Assembly (NCBI RefSeq): GCF_004341235.1
Contig: NZ_SLUP01000009.1
Location: 1-64,000 of the forward strand
From: Mariniflexile fucanivorans
Lineage (GTDB): Bacteria; Bacteroidota; Bacteroidia; Flavobacteriales; Flavobacteriaceae
Length of the DNA stretch: 64,000 nucleotides
Direction of reading: 5' to 3'
The notes beneath the pieces were generated by a model. That model searched no databases. It was not told the origin of the DNA and worked only from the letters and a program-made list of their open reading frames with translations. The translations under genes and the position numbers were made by a program. Positions 17,085 through 25,438 of the stretch are shown here, in pieces; the first letter of the stretch is position 1, and each line of letters opens with the position of its first letter.

Positions 17085-17717
17085 TTATGCTTTTATTTGT
17101 GAGAAAACATAAAAAAGTTCGGTAGCTATTTGTAAACTTCTTTCCTTATATTTTTCTAGTTGAAGTGGTGTATTATCAAATGCTTTTGGGTCTTCAAAAG
17201 TAATAGGAATTCTTTTTTCAGCACCTGCAATAAAAGGACAACCACCATCCGCTTGCGAGCAAGTCATAATGGCTGCAAACTCAGATTTTGGATTAAAATC
17301 ATCATCTAATTTTTTAGAAAAACCAATAATGGGATGCTCATTTCCAGCATATTTTATGGCGTAAATAGGGTTTTTTCCTTCTGAAATAGTTAAAACTTGA
17401 AACCCAGTATTTTTTAAGGTTTGTGCCGCAACAGGAAATAATGCTGTAGCTTCCGTTCCACCAGAATAACAAAACACGTTTTTTATATAGAAAAAATGTG
17501 CCATGGTTTGCGCCCAAACTTGCGATAAATGACTTCTTCGCGAGTTGTGAGTACAAATAAAGTTGATTCTAATAGCGTCTCCAGTTGCGTTTTTTTGCTG
17601 GATAAAATCTATTAATGGTTGTAAAACAATTTTACGTTCTTCAGTTATAGTTTCAGGATTTAAACTTTTAATCGTTTTTTCAATTTCTGAAAATAGGGTT
17701 GTTTGAGTTGTTATCAT
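17085..17717 (-). CDS. Arsenate reductase-like low-molecular-weight phosphatase
   Basis: 210 residues with the LMW-phosphatase P-loop CTHNSRRS (CX5RS) near residue 50 and an [17 protein letters not shown] segment. The fold and operon point to reduction of arsenate to arsenite for export by ACR3, but a phosphatase role cannot be excluded. It has a longer N-terminal helix than thioredoxin-type ArsC proteins, as in many Bacteroidota. Tightly linked to acr3 downstream. Confidence 0.88.
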   Translation of the reverse strand: MITTQTTLFSEIEKTIKSLNPETITEERKIVLQPLIDFIQQKNATGDAIRINFICTHNSRRSHLSQVWAQTMAHFFYIKNVFCYSGGTEATALFPVAAQTLKNTGFQVLTISEGKNPIYAIKYAGNEHPIIGFSKKLDDDFNPKSEFAAIMTCSQADGGCPFIAGAEKRIPITFEDPKAFDNTPLQLEKYKERSLQIATELFYVFSQIKA

Positions 17718-17741
17718 TATGTAGTATTGTAAATATTAATT

Positions 17742-18209
17742 TTAGCAACAGTTTCCGTCTGGCGAGCAACAAGGTTGATTGGTTAAATCTGCCATTTTTA
17801 ATTTTGGTTTTTCAGCAGGAATTCCGCAGTTGTCTTTTGCTAAACAATCGGTTTGCTTGGTTGTTAACAAGAAATTTTCTCCGTTAAAATCGAGTCCAAA
17901 TTTTTCAATTGTTTGCCCTTGATATTCGACTTCAATTTCTAAATTTTCAATGTTTAATACCTTTTCTGAAAGTTCGATGATGTTTAGTAGTTTTTCAGGA
18001 TGCAGTCTGTGGTCGTAATCATTAGCATTCCAAAGTTGAAAATTCACAACAGTTTCATTACGGAGTGTGCCGCCACAATCGATAAATTTTTTGGTTATTT
18101 CTCCAATTTCAGTGACATGAAAATGATTAGGTACTAAAGTTCCATCTGGTAATTGAAACGCTATTTGGTTCAATGTCTTTAAAGCTGATTTAACTTCTGA
18201 TAGTATCAT
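17742..18209 (-). CDS. DUF6428 family protein of the arsenic operon
   Basis: 155 residues of a family seen in Bacteroidota arsenic operons, without known activity. The body is a soluble domain with the motif PNHFHVTEIG and LWNANDYDHRLHPEKLL; the tail is cysteine-rich (CLAKDNCG, then QPCCSPDGNCC). The cysteine cluster would suit binding of arsenite or transfer to the pump, which is an inference. A second ArsR-box-like element lies just upstream, at the same distance from the start codon as in front of arsR. Confidence 0.75.
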   Translation of the reverse strand: MILSEVKSALKTLNQIAFQLPDGTLVPNHFHVTEIGEITKKFIDCGGTLRNETVVNFQLWNANDYDHRLHPEKLLNIIELSEKVLNIENLEIEVEYQGQTIEKFGLDFNGENFLLTTKQTDCLAKDNCGIPAEKPKLKMADLTNQPCCSPDGNCC

Positions 18210-18224
18210 AATTTATATTTATTT

Positions 18225-18246
18225 ATTGCGATTATACGATTAATGG
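18225..18246. promoter_or_regulatory. Candidate ArsR box before the DUF6428 gene
   Basis: ATTGCGATTATACGATTAAT resembles 18605-18625 (ATTGCAATATTACGATTAAT), sharing ATTGC, CGATTAATG and spacing. It ends 16 bases before the start codon, exactly as the first copy does before arsR. Confidence 0.5.
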
Positions 18247-18258
18247 TTGTAAATTTTT

Positions 18259-18588
18259 TTAACAACAATCTGTTTTTGGAAGATCTTGATCTAAAAATTT
18301 AAGCATCACTTCTTTCATTTTAGCCCAATTTTCTGTGTTAATGCAGTAGCAAACACTTGTACCTTCTACATTGCCTTTTATAAGGCCTAAATGTTTTAAT
18401 TCTTTTAAATGTTGGGAGATGGTAGGTTGCGCCAACCCAATTTCGTTTACTAAATCGCCACAAACACAGGCGTTTATTTTAAACAAATGTTCTAAAATGG
18501 CAACTCTCGCAGGATGTCCAAAAACTTTAGCAAACAGTGCAATTTCGTTTTGTAAATCGGTAAATATTTCTGTTTTGGTTAATCCCAT
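18259..18588 (-). CDS. arsR: ArsR-family transcriptional repressor
   Basis: 109 residues with a winged helix-turn-helix (about 20-90: FGHPARVAILEHL, then GLAQPTISQHLKELKHLGLI). The metal-sensing cysteines are in NACVCGDLV, and a further pair ends the protein (DCC). In this family arsenite binding releases DNA and turns on the operon. It is the first gene of the arsenic cluster. A candidate self-operator lies at 18605-18625. Confidence 0.93.
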   Translation of the reverse strand: MGLTKTEIFTDLQNEIALFAKVFGHPARVAILEHLFKINACVCGDLVNEIGLAQPTISQHLKELKHLGLIKGNVEGTSVCYCINTENWAKMKEVMLKFLDQDLPKTDCC

Positions 18589-18604
18589 TTTGTTTTATTA
18601 TTAT

Positions 18605-18625
18605 ATTGCAATATTACGATTAATG
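18605..18625. promoter_or_regulatory. Candidate ArsR box before arsR
   Basis: The sequence ATTGCAATATTACGAT is a near-palindrome with ATTGC/ATCG-type half sites, 16 bases upstream of arsR. A close copy precedes the next gene. Position and duplication suggest the ArsR operator. Confidence 0.5.
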
Positions 18626-18677
18626 TTTGAACTCGCAAAAAAAGAAATAATTATTTTAATGTGTTAAGTAAAGTATT

Positions 18678-19829
18678 TTAATTAATGGGCTTGCCATTTT
18701 TGTAGTTTTCTTCTTTTATTTTTTCTCCATTTTCATTGTAATAAACTACGAGTCCGTTTAAAGAACCATCTATATATTTAAATTTAGATTTCAAATTACC
18801 ATTTTCATAGTATTCAAAACCTTCTCCATTTAGTTTTCCGTTTAAATATAAATTGGTTTCTTTTATTTTTCCGCTAGGGTAATAAAATGTAGTTAATCCT
18901 TCAGAAAAACTAGCATCATTTTTAAATTTGAAATTTTCAGTGGCAGTTAGTTTGGCAGTTATACCATCATAATATTTCCATTCATTTATTTTAAAATCTT
19001 TTTTAAATTCGCCTTCAGCTATTAGATTTCCATTTTCAGAATACTCCTTATAAGCGCCATCATATAAGCCTTTTTTCCACTCTACATTTATTTTTTCTTT
19101 ACCATTGGTGTGATAGGTTATGCAATTTCCATTAAGGGCGCCTTTTTCTTCATAACATTTTATGCCATTGGTTTTGGCACCAACGACATCTAAATCAACA
19201 AATGGAACTAATGCGGTTGGTTTTAGATTTGCTTTTTTTACATCTCCGCTGTTTTCAATTTCCACTACTTTGAAAAGGCGTTTTGCGGTAGCGTATTGAT
19301 ATGAATAAATGCCGTAAGTGGGTATGCTACCGCCCGACATATTCCCATATCGATCCATATTATAAAAACTGTATGTTCCAGTTTGTGTAGTTTCTAGAGC
19401 GGTTGCATTATAATCAACAATAGTTTCAATATAGTATTTTCCAGGTTTTAAATTCGAAAAAGAATAATTTCCATTACGGTCGGTAGTAGTTTCTCTGCGT
19501 ACATTGAAAACTTCTGGTAACAAATACACAGAGTGGATGTTGTTTTTATTTTTATTGGTTAGGTTTAGCCATTCGTGTAAATAATTGGTATAAGGAAATA
19601 ATAAGATCAAGGTTCCCTCTCTTGCTAAAACGCGTTGACCAGCAACCACATCAATAGCATAAGCCATTCCTTTAATTGTAGATGCTCCTTTTTGTAAGGC
19701 GTTTTCTGCTTGATTACTATCAAAGAAAACCTGTGGATAATACGTTCTTGGGTAATTACCCAAATTTAGTTGTGCATTTGCTGTAGTGATGCATAACATG
19801 AAAAAAAAATAATATATTCCTGATTTCAT
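18678..19829 (-). CDS. Exported protein with YwqK/MORN-like repeats
   Basis: 383 residues: a signal peptide ending ANAQ, a beta-rich domain (about 30-200) with a carboxypeptidase-regulatory-like segment (NGNYSFSNLKPGKYYIET), and from about 225 five to six repeats of the form GxLNGxxxxYYxNGxLKxxxxY, the YwqK/MORN-like type. Despite the common name 'antitoxin YwqK', no toxin partner is visible. It is probably an envelope protein of unknown role. A 52-residue exported peptide gene lies 34 bases upstream on the same strand. Confidence 0.7.
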   Translation of the reverse strand: MKSGIYYFFFMLCITTANAQLNLGNYPRTYYPQVFFDSNQAENALQKGASTIKGMAYAIDVVAGQRVLAREGTLILLFPYTNYLHEWLNLTNKNKNNIHSVYLLPEVFNVRRETTTDRNGNYSFSNLKPGKYYIETIVDYNATALETTQTGTYSFYNMDRYGNMSGGSIPTYGIYSYQYATAKRLFKVVEIENSGDVKKANLKPTALVPFVDLDVVGAKTNGIKCYEEKGALNGNCITYHTNGKEKINVEWKKGLYDGAYKEYSENGNLIAEGEFKKDFKINEWKYYDGITAKLTATENFKFKNDASFSEGLTTFYYPSGKIKETNLYLNGKLNGEGFEYYENGNLKSKFKYIDGSLNGLVVYYNENGEKIKEENYKNGKPIN

Positions 19830-19863
19830 AAAGATATGCTTTGATAGTATTTAGTTTTTAAAA

Positions 19864-20022
19864 CTAGTTCTTTATAGGAACGTAAAATTCACCAGACGTT
19901 ATAATTATGTCTTCATTATTACTATTTGTGATAGTGCCTGAAAAGGTACCTGAATTTTTCGAACCTGAATTATGCCAGGAAAATATAACAGTTAGTATTA
20001 ACAATAAGCATATTTTTTTCAT
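19864..20022 (-). CDS. Small exported peptide, 52 residues
   Basis: An open frame starting MKKICLLLILTVIFSW, which looks like a signal peptide, followed by a short Ser/Asn/Gly-rich tail ending GEFYVPIKN. It lies just before the YwqK-repeat gene on the same strand. No family is recognised. The convincing hydrophobic leader and start favour a real gene, but the length is close to chance for AT-rich DNA, so it is tentative. Confidence 0.45.
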   Translation of the reverse strand: MKKICLLLILTVIFSWHNSGSKNSGTFSGTITNSNNEDIIITSGEFYVPIKN

Positions 20023-20070
20023 CGCATATTTTTATTTAAACAAATGTAATTTTTTTTCAGATAAAAAATA

Positions 20071-20198
20071 AGCTGTCTAAAAAGTGCCATTCTGTGTCAT
20101 ATTGAGCTTGTCGAAATATTTAACTTACTGATAATCAATTATGGTTTCGACAGGCTCAACCTGACAAAGCAAATACTAAAACACTTTTTAGTCAGCCT
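20071..20198. repeat. Intergenic palindromic repeat (family A)
   Basis: AGCTGTCTAAAAAGTG (20071-20086) pairs with CACTTTTTAGTCAGCCT (20182-20198). Inside, GTCATATTGAGCTTGTCG pairs with CGACAGGCTCAACCTGAC, and near the centre lies TGATAATCAA. A close copy is at 56181-56317 and a variant at 15851-15989. It lies between two minus-strand genes. Confidence 0.8.
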
Positions 20199-20224
20199 CT
20201 TTAATTTATAAGTATACTAAAGCG

Positions 20225-22051
20225 CTATTTTTTATTATTATCTGTATTAATATCGGCCATTAAATTTTTTGGATCTATTTCAACACTTTTCACTGTTTTT
20301 TTTGTTTCAAATGTATAAGTAGGGTATGCCCAAGCCCAATCGTTTACTAGGGTGGCACTTGTTGGTTTTTCACCACGCATCATTTGTAAAGGGATGTAAA
20401 AATCTTCAGTAGTATTATCTTCATATGTTACTGTAAGATCAATAGGCATAGGCATTAAGCCTAGGCGTTCTAAAGTAATTGCGTTTTCTTTTATGGTTTT
20501 TACAGCATAATCAATGGTATTGGTGGTTTGTGCAAAATCGGTTAAATACCAATCCAACTCTAAACCAGACACTTTTTCGGCAGTGCGTATAATATCATTT
20601 GGTGTTGGGTGTTTAAAAGCAAAATCGTTAAAATATTTTTTTAAGGTTTCCTTTAAGTTTTCTTCACCAATAACGTAGCCTAATTGTGCTATAAAAACTT
20701 CACCTTTATTATAGGCAGAAGCACCATACGTTCCATTAAAATTATATCTATCGGCATGTGTGGTAAGTGGTTGTTCAGCGCCCGATTTTGCTAAAGCTAT
20801 ATACGATTTATAAGCACTTTCAGTTGGGTTTTCTTTTCCTTCTTTCATAATCTCGTTCATAGCTAAATCACTTATATAGCTGGTAAAACCTTCATCCATC
20901 CATTCGTGTTTCGATTCGTTGGTGGCTAATAAAAATTGAAACCATGTGTGGGCTAACTCATGTGCTGTTACGCCGACTAAACTACCGTAGCGTCTTTCTC
21001 CGGTAATTAATGTGCACATGGCATATTCCATACCACCATCACCACCTTGAATTACCGAATATTGGTTGAATGGATATTTGCCAATATGCTCGCTATAATA
21101 TTGCATGAGCTCAACCGTTTTAGGTTGCATTTTTTTCCAATTGCTTTTATATTCTTCCGATAGTGTTTTTTTATAGAAAAAATGAAGCAAAGGACCGTTA
21201 GGAACTTGCATGGTATCGTGAATATAATCGGGGTCTGCAGCCCAAGTAAAATCATGTACTTTTGGTGCTACAAAATGCCATGTAAGTGTTTTGCCCTTTT
21301 GTTTTTTTAGGGCCGTTGTTTCGTAACCATACCCAATATCGTTAGGGTTTTCTAAATAGCCCGTACCTCCTAAAATATAATTTTTATCGATGGTAATTTT
21401 CACATCAAAATCTCCCCAAACACCATGGAATTCACGCCCAATATAAGGATCTGCATGCCAACCTTCAAAATCGTATTCGGCTAATTTAGGGTACCATTGC
21501 GTCATTGATAACGCCACACCTTCACTGCTATTTCTACCAGAACGACGAATTTGTAAAGGTACTTGCCCATCAAAATCCATATCGAACGTCACACTTTCAC
21601 CTGGTTGAATAGGTTTTGCTAAAGTTACTTCTAAAACAGTGCCTACAGTTTCGTGTTTTAAAGTGGTGCCGTTTTGTTTTAAGGAATTCACTTTAATGTA
21701 TCCAATTTCATTGGGTTGAAGCTTTCCTATTCGGTCTCCAACTCTAGAGTCTGGATCTGCAATAGTTTGTGAACGCACATCCATTTCGCTTCCTGGTTGA
21801 AAGGCATTAAAGAATAAATGATAGTATACACGGTTTAAAACATCGGGCGAATTATTGGTATAGACTAAAGTTTGTTTGCCTTTATATTGATAGGTTTTTA
21901 CATCCATATCAATATCCATTTTATAATCGACGTGTTGTTGCCAATAGCACGAGCTTATGGCGTTTGGAGATGTAGGGGATATGGCAGTTTGTGCCGTACT
22001 GCAATTCCATAACGCCGAAATACAAATTATGGAAAGAATGATTTGTTTCAT
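20225..22051 (-). CDS. M1 family zinc metallopeptidase (aminopeptidase N-like)
   Basis: 608 residues: a signal peptide, an N-terminal beta domain, then the M1 catalytic domain. Zinc ligands are H364 and H368 in HELAHTWF with E387 in WMDEGFTSY; GGMEYA at 339-344 is the exopeptidase motif. It should cleave N-terminal residues from peptides in the periplasm or at the surface. It lies on its own between a palindromic repeat and a terminator. Confidence 0.93.
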   Translation of the reverse strand: MKQIILSIICISALWNCSTAQTAISPTSPNAISSCYWQQHVDYKMDIDMDVKTYQYKGKQTLVYTNNSPDVLNRVYYHLFFNAFQPGSEMDVRSQTIADPDSRVGDRIGKLQPNEIGYIKVNSLKQNGTTLKHETVGTVLEVTLAKPIQPGESVTFDMDFDGQVPLQIRRSGRNSSEGVALSMTQWYPKLAEYDFEGWHADPYIGREFHGVWGDFDVKITIDKNYILGGTGYLENPNDIGYGYETTALKKQKGKTLTWHFVAPKVHDFTWAADPDYIHDTMQVPNGPLLHFFYKKTLSEEYKSNWKKMQPKTVELMQYYSEHIGKYPFNQYSVIQGGDGGMEYAMCTLITGERRYGSLVGVTAHELAHTWFQFLLATNESKHEWMDEGFTSYISDLAMNEIMKEGKENPTESAYKSYIALAKSGAEQPLTTHADRYNFNGTYGASAYNKGEVFIAQLGYVIGEENLKETLKKYFNDFAFKHPTPNDIIRTAEKVSGLELDWYLTDFAQTTNTIDYAVKTIKENAITLERLGLMPMPIDLTVTYEDNTTEDFYIPLQMMRGEKPTSATLVNDWAWAYPTYTFETKKTVKSVEIDPKNLMADINTDNNKK

Positions 22052-22085
22052 TTGGTTAAATTTTAAGTGAGGTTTAAAATAATAA

Positions 22086-22122
22086 AAAAATAGATTCTGA
22101 ATTTGTTTCAGAATCTATTTTT
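22086..22122 (-). terminator. Intrinsic terminator after the S8 peptidase gene
   Basis: A 15-bp perfect stem (AAAAATAGATTCTGA with its complement) around a 7-nt loop, with a T run on the minus strand. It lies about 40 bases beyond the S8 stop. It could also act in the plus direction. Confidence 0.75.
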
Positions 22123-22161
22123 AATGGTTTATAATTTTTGATGATAAACTATTTTTGAAAA

Positions 22162-23769
22162 TTACATAGACGTTTGAGCTGCCATAATTAAGGCATTATA
22201 AGCATTTACAATTTTGCCAGATTTAACAATATCTGCAAATGGTTTTACATTACTAGTGTCTCCGCCAACTACTACTTTAGTTTTAATTGTTAAGCCAGAA
22301 TCCATAATAATTTGTTTTACTTGAGCAGCAGATAATTTTGGATAATACGAGCGAATTAAAGCCGCTACGCCAGCTACGGCAGGTGCAGCCATAGAAGTAC
22401 CTCCTTTTGTATCGTATTCGTTTTCTGGAGTAGTAGAATATACTTTTGCTCCAGGAGCAAATACATCTACGTTTTGTTTTCCGTAGTTAGAAAAACTTGC
22501 AATAATGTTAGAACCATATTTAGGCTCTAAAGCACCCACTCTAATATATGAATTAGATACTTCTACACCATTTACGTTATCGTCTGGGAAGTTGTTTGCA
22601 ACATCAACGTTTTCACTATCATTTCCAGCAGCGTGTACAAACACGACATCTTTATCGCTTGCGTATTTAATAGCATCACGTACCCAATCGCTGTGTGGTG
22701 AAAAACTTTTTCCGAAACTTCCATTTATTACTTTTGCACCGTTATCTACGGCATAACGAATGGCTAAGGCAACATCCTTATCATATTCATCACCGTTTGG
22801 TACGGTTCTAACGCTCATAATTTTTACGTTATTAGCAACACCATTGGCTCCTTTACCGTTGTTACGTTCTGCAGCAATAATACCAGCAACGTGTGTACCA
22901 TGACTTTCGCTTTTCTTTACAGGTTTTACGTTTCCGTTTCCGTAAAATTTATTGTTCATGTTATTTGGGTCGTCACCATTTACACGTCCGTTAAAATTTT
23001 TGTTTAAATTAAAGTTTAAACGGTCGTTGATGCTTTCTAAACCATCGCTAATTTCTTTTAAAGCATCAGCCATAGAATCCATACCGTTGCTGAACATATA
23101 ATTAGCAACTTGTGTTGCTTGAAGTAGCGCTTGGTCTTCGGTTTTTATAGCTTTTACTTCTTCTTTAGTATAATCTTTTTTGCCGAAATGTTTTGTTAGA
23201 ACGTCGTCGGTAGATTTTATTTGTTGGTAAATTTGGTCGTATTGCGTTTTTCTACCTAACCATTTTTCATATTCTTCATTGTATAGAGCTTCCGCTTTAG
23301 CGTAATCTGGATTTTTAGTATCTCCACTTGCTAGTATGCGTACATATTCCAATTGTTCGTCATAACCATCACCTAAAAAATTCCATCCGTGTACGTCGTC
23401 TATATACCCATTGTTGTCGTCGTCTTTTCCGTTATTTGGTATTTCACCTTTATTGGTCCAAATAACATCATCTAAATCTTCATGATCGATGTCAATACCA
23501 GAGTCTATAACAGCAACAATAACGGTATTTCCTTTTTTGTTTTTTATAATTTCGGCGTAGGCTTTATCAACACTCATTCCAGGAATGGTGTCTTTCACCA
23601 AATCCAGATGGCCCCAGTTGTGTTTTTCTTTTTCAGTTAATTCTGAAACTTTTAAAGGCGAATTATCAATATTTTCAAGAGGTGTTGATAGAATATTGGC
23701 AGTGCCTCCACAGCCCGATAATAAAAGGGCTACAAAAGCCGATAGCAATAATGTTTTAATTGTTTTCAT
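22162..23769 (-). CDS. S8 family subtilisin-like lipoprotein
   Basis: 535 residues with a lipoprotein signal (LLLSGC, C20), so probably membrane-anchored. Catalytic residues are D89 (AVIDSGID), H290 (SHGTHVAG) and S459 (GGTSMAAP). About 200 residues separate Asp and His, far more than in compact subtilisins; much of the insert is charged and helical (about 150-250). A calcium-like DDDNNGYIDD segment follows the Asp. No C-terminal T9SS domain is present. The role is probably proteolysis at the envelope. Confidence 0.92.
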   Translation of the reverse strand: MKTIKTLLLSAFVALLLSGCGGTANILSTPLENIDNSPLKVSELTEKEKHNWGHLDLVKDTIPGMSVDKAYAEIIKNKKGNTVIVAVIDSGIDIDHEDLDDVIWTNKGEIPNNGKDDDNNGYIDDVHGWNFLGDGYDEQLEYVRILASGDTKNPDYAKAEALYNEEYEKWLGRKTQYDQIYQQIKSTDDVLTKHFGKKDYTKEEVKAIKTEDQALLQATQVANYMFSNGMDSMADALKEISDGLESINDRLNFNLNKNFNGRVNGDDPNNMNNKFYGNGNVKPVKKSESHGTHVAGIIAAERNNGKGANGVANNVKIMSVRTVPNGDEYDKDVALAIRYAVDNGAKVINGSFGKSFSPHSDWVRDAIKYASDKDVVFVHAAGNDSENVDVANNFPDDNVNGVEVSNSYIRVGALEPKYGSNIIASFSNYGKQNVDVFAPGAKVYSTTPENEYDTKGGTSMAAPAVAGVAALIRSYYPKLSAAQVKQIIMDSGLTIKTKVVVGGDTSNVKPFADIVKSGKIVNAYNALIMAAQTSM

Positions 23770-23796
23770 GTGTTTGTATTTGAATTAGTCACTTTT

Positions 23797-24657
23797 TTAT
23801 AGGAAAATATCTTGCGAAGTAAAGGTCTCATTTAATCGAACCCCTTTTTCGGTATTAGTTACGGTAATAATTTCGTTGTGGGCATCGTGTTCTAAAAATA
23901 AATAGAAATTGTTTGAAGCTGCTAGATTAAGGAATTTTTCTTTTTCATTAAGCGTTAACAATGGTCTGGTGTCATAACCCATTACATAGGGTATTGGTAA
24001 ATGCCCAACGGTTGGCAGTAAATCGGCCATAAAGGCGATGGTTTTATCTTTGTATTTGATAAGCGGAATCATTTGCTTATCGGTATGTCCATCTGCAAAG
24101 AAAATATCGAAACCAAGTTCAGATTTCATAAGAGTATCTTCACTTGGAAGCGATGTGAATTTAAGCTGTCCGAATTCCTGCATTGGTAGAATGTTTTCTT
24201 TTAAAAACGATGCTTTTTCGCGGTTATTGGGTTTAACGGCCCATTGCCAATGGTCGTTATTAGTCCAAAAATGGGCGTTTTTAAATGCAGTCTCATAACC
24301 CGTTTTATCACTATTCCATTTGATGCTACCACCACAATGGTCGAAATGTAAGTGGGTTAAAAATACGTCGGTAATATCATCACGATGAAAGCCATGTTTT
24401 TTTAACGAGCTATCTAAAGTATGGTCTCCCCACATGTGATAGTAGCCAAAAAACTTGCTCGATTGTTTGTTGCCCATGCCTGTATCGATCAAAATAAGCC
24501 TATTGCCTTCTTCAATAAGTAAACAACGGGCTGCAATGTCAATCATATTATTGGCATCGGCAGGGTTTGTTTTTTGCCATAACGATTTTGGTACAACGCC
24601 AAACATGGCGCCGCCATCAAGTTTAAAATTTCCAGATTCTATGGGGTATAATTGCAT
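23797..24657 (-). CDS. MBL-fold metallo-hydrolase
   Basis: 286 residues of the metallo-beta-lactamase fold with the metal site THLHFDHCGG (H102, H104, D106, H107), further GHTDKQ (His about 197) and a C-terminal LEHDAHN. There is no signal peptide. It resembles quorum-quenching-type or glyoxalase-like members, but the substrate is not evident. It follows the S8 gene's upstream side by 27 bases on the same strand, so they may be co-transcribed. Confidence 0.88.
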   Translation of the reverse strand: MQLYPIESGNFKLDGGAMFGVVPKSLWQKTNPADANNMIDIAARCLLIEEGNRLILIDTGMGNKQSSKFFGYYHMWGDHTLDSSLKKHGFHRDDITDVFLTHLHFDHCGGSIKWNSDKTGYETAFKNAHFWTNNDHWQWAVKPNNREKASFLKENILPMQEFGQLKFTSLPSEDTLMKSELGFDIFFADGHTDKQMIPLIKYKDKTIAFMADLLPTVGHLPIPYVMGYDTRPLLTLNEKEKFLNLAASNNFYLFLEHDAHNEIITVTNTEKGVRLNETFTSQDIFL

Positions 24658-24825
24658 TTAGGGCTTTTATAGAAAAATGTCTTGCAAATTACTAAAAACG
24701 TAACTGATAAGTTGGAAATCATTAAATTTATTAGACTTTTTTAACATTTCATTTGAATAATTTGAATAAACATTCTTTTGAAACCTTTAAAAAATCAATT
24801 AGATTTATAAAAATTATTTTAAAGA

Positions 24826-25182
24826 ATGTCAATAAAACAGATTATTGAGACCCCATTAAAAATAAAAAAAATGACTCTTTTGCGGTTTGGGCGTGATTTT
24901 AAGCCTGATGAAGAGGTTATTTTAAGAGATTATCTAGCTATTGAGCGTACTCGATTGGCTAACGAGCGTACTTTGCTTTCTTATATTCGGTCTTCACTTT
25001 ATTTATTGTTGGGCGGTATTGCTTTTTTTCAATTAGAAATTTTTCCGAATTTTAAGTATTTAGCCTTTGTATCACTTTTTTTTAGTGCCCTTTTTTTTGT
25101 GATTGGAATTTATCGATTCACACTTCTAAAGAAAAGCTTAAAAAGATTGTATTATCTTTCAGAAAAAAAAGAAGATAATTGA
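24826..25182 (+). CDS. DUF202 family membrane protein
   Basis: 118 residues with the DUF202 core RDYLAIERTRLANERTLLSY, then two transmembrane helices (about 65-85 and 90-110). The family is widespread and uncharacterised. A later ATG at 24871 would give a protein starting MTLLRFGRD and is an equally good start. It is divergent from the MBL gene. Confidence 0.75.
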   Translation: MSIKQIIETPLKIKKMTLLRFGRDFKPDEEVILRDYLAIERTRLANERTLLSYIRSSLYLLLGGIAFFQLEIFPNFKYLAFVSLFFSALFFVIGIYRFTLLKKSLKRLYYLSEKKEDN

Positions 25183-25438
25183 TTTTTTTATAATTAAACA
25201 TCTTTAAATGTAATTATTTGGTTAACAGCTTCTTTTAATGCTCCTTATTTTTCCTTTTAGTTTTTTAATTTAATATAAAGACTTGTTTTTTGTTAAAATG
25301 ATAGTTCATTATATGGTTAAATATCAAAAACCATTATAAATGGCCCTGTATGTTATAATAATTAAAAAGCATGCTATGTGAGGTTATTGGCATTTTAAAT
25401 AGAATAAAAATTAGTAATTTAACGCCAAAATTGAACGT

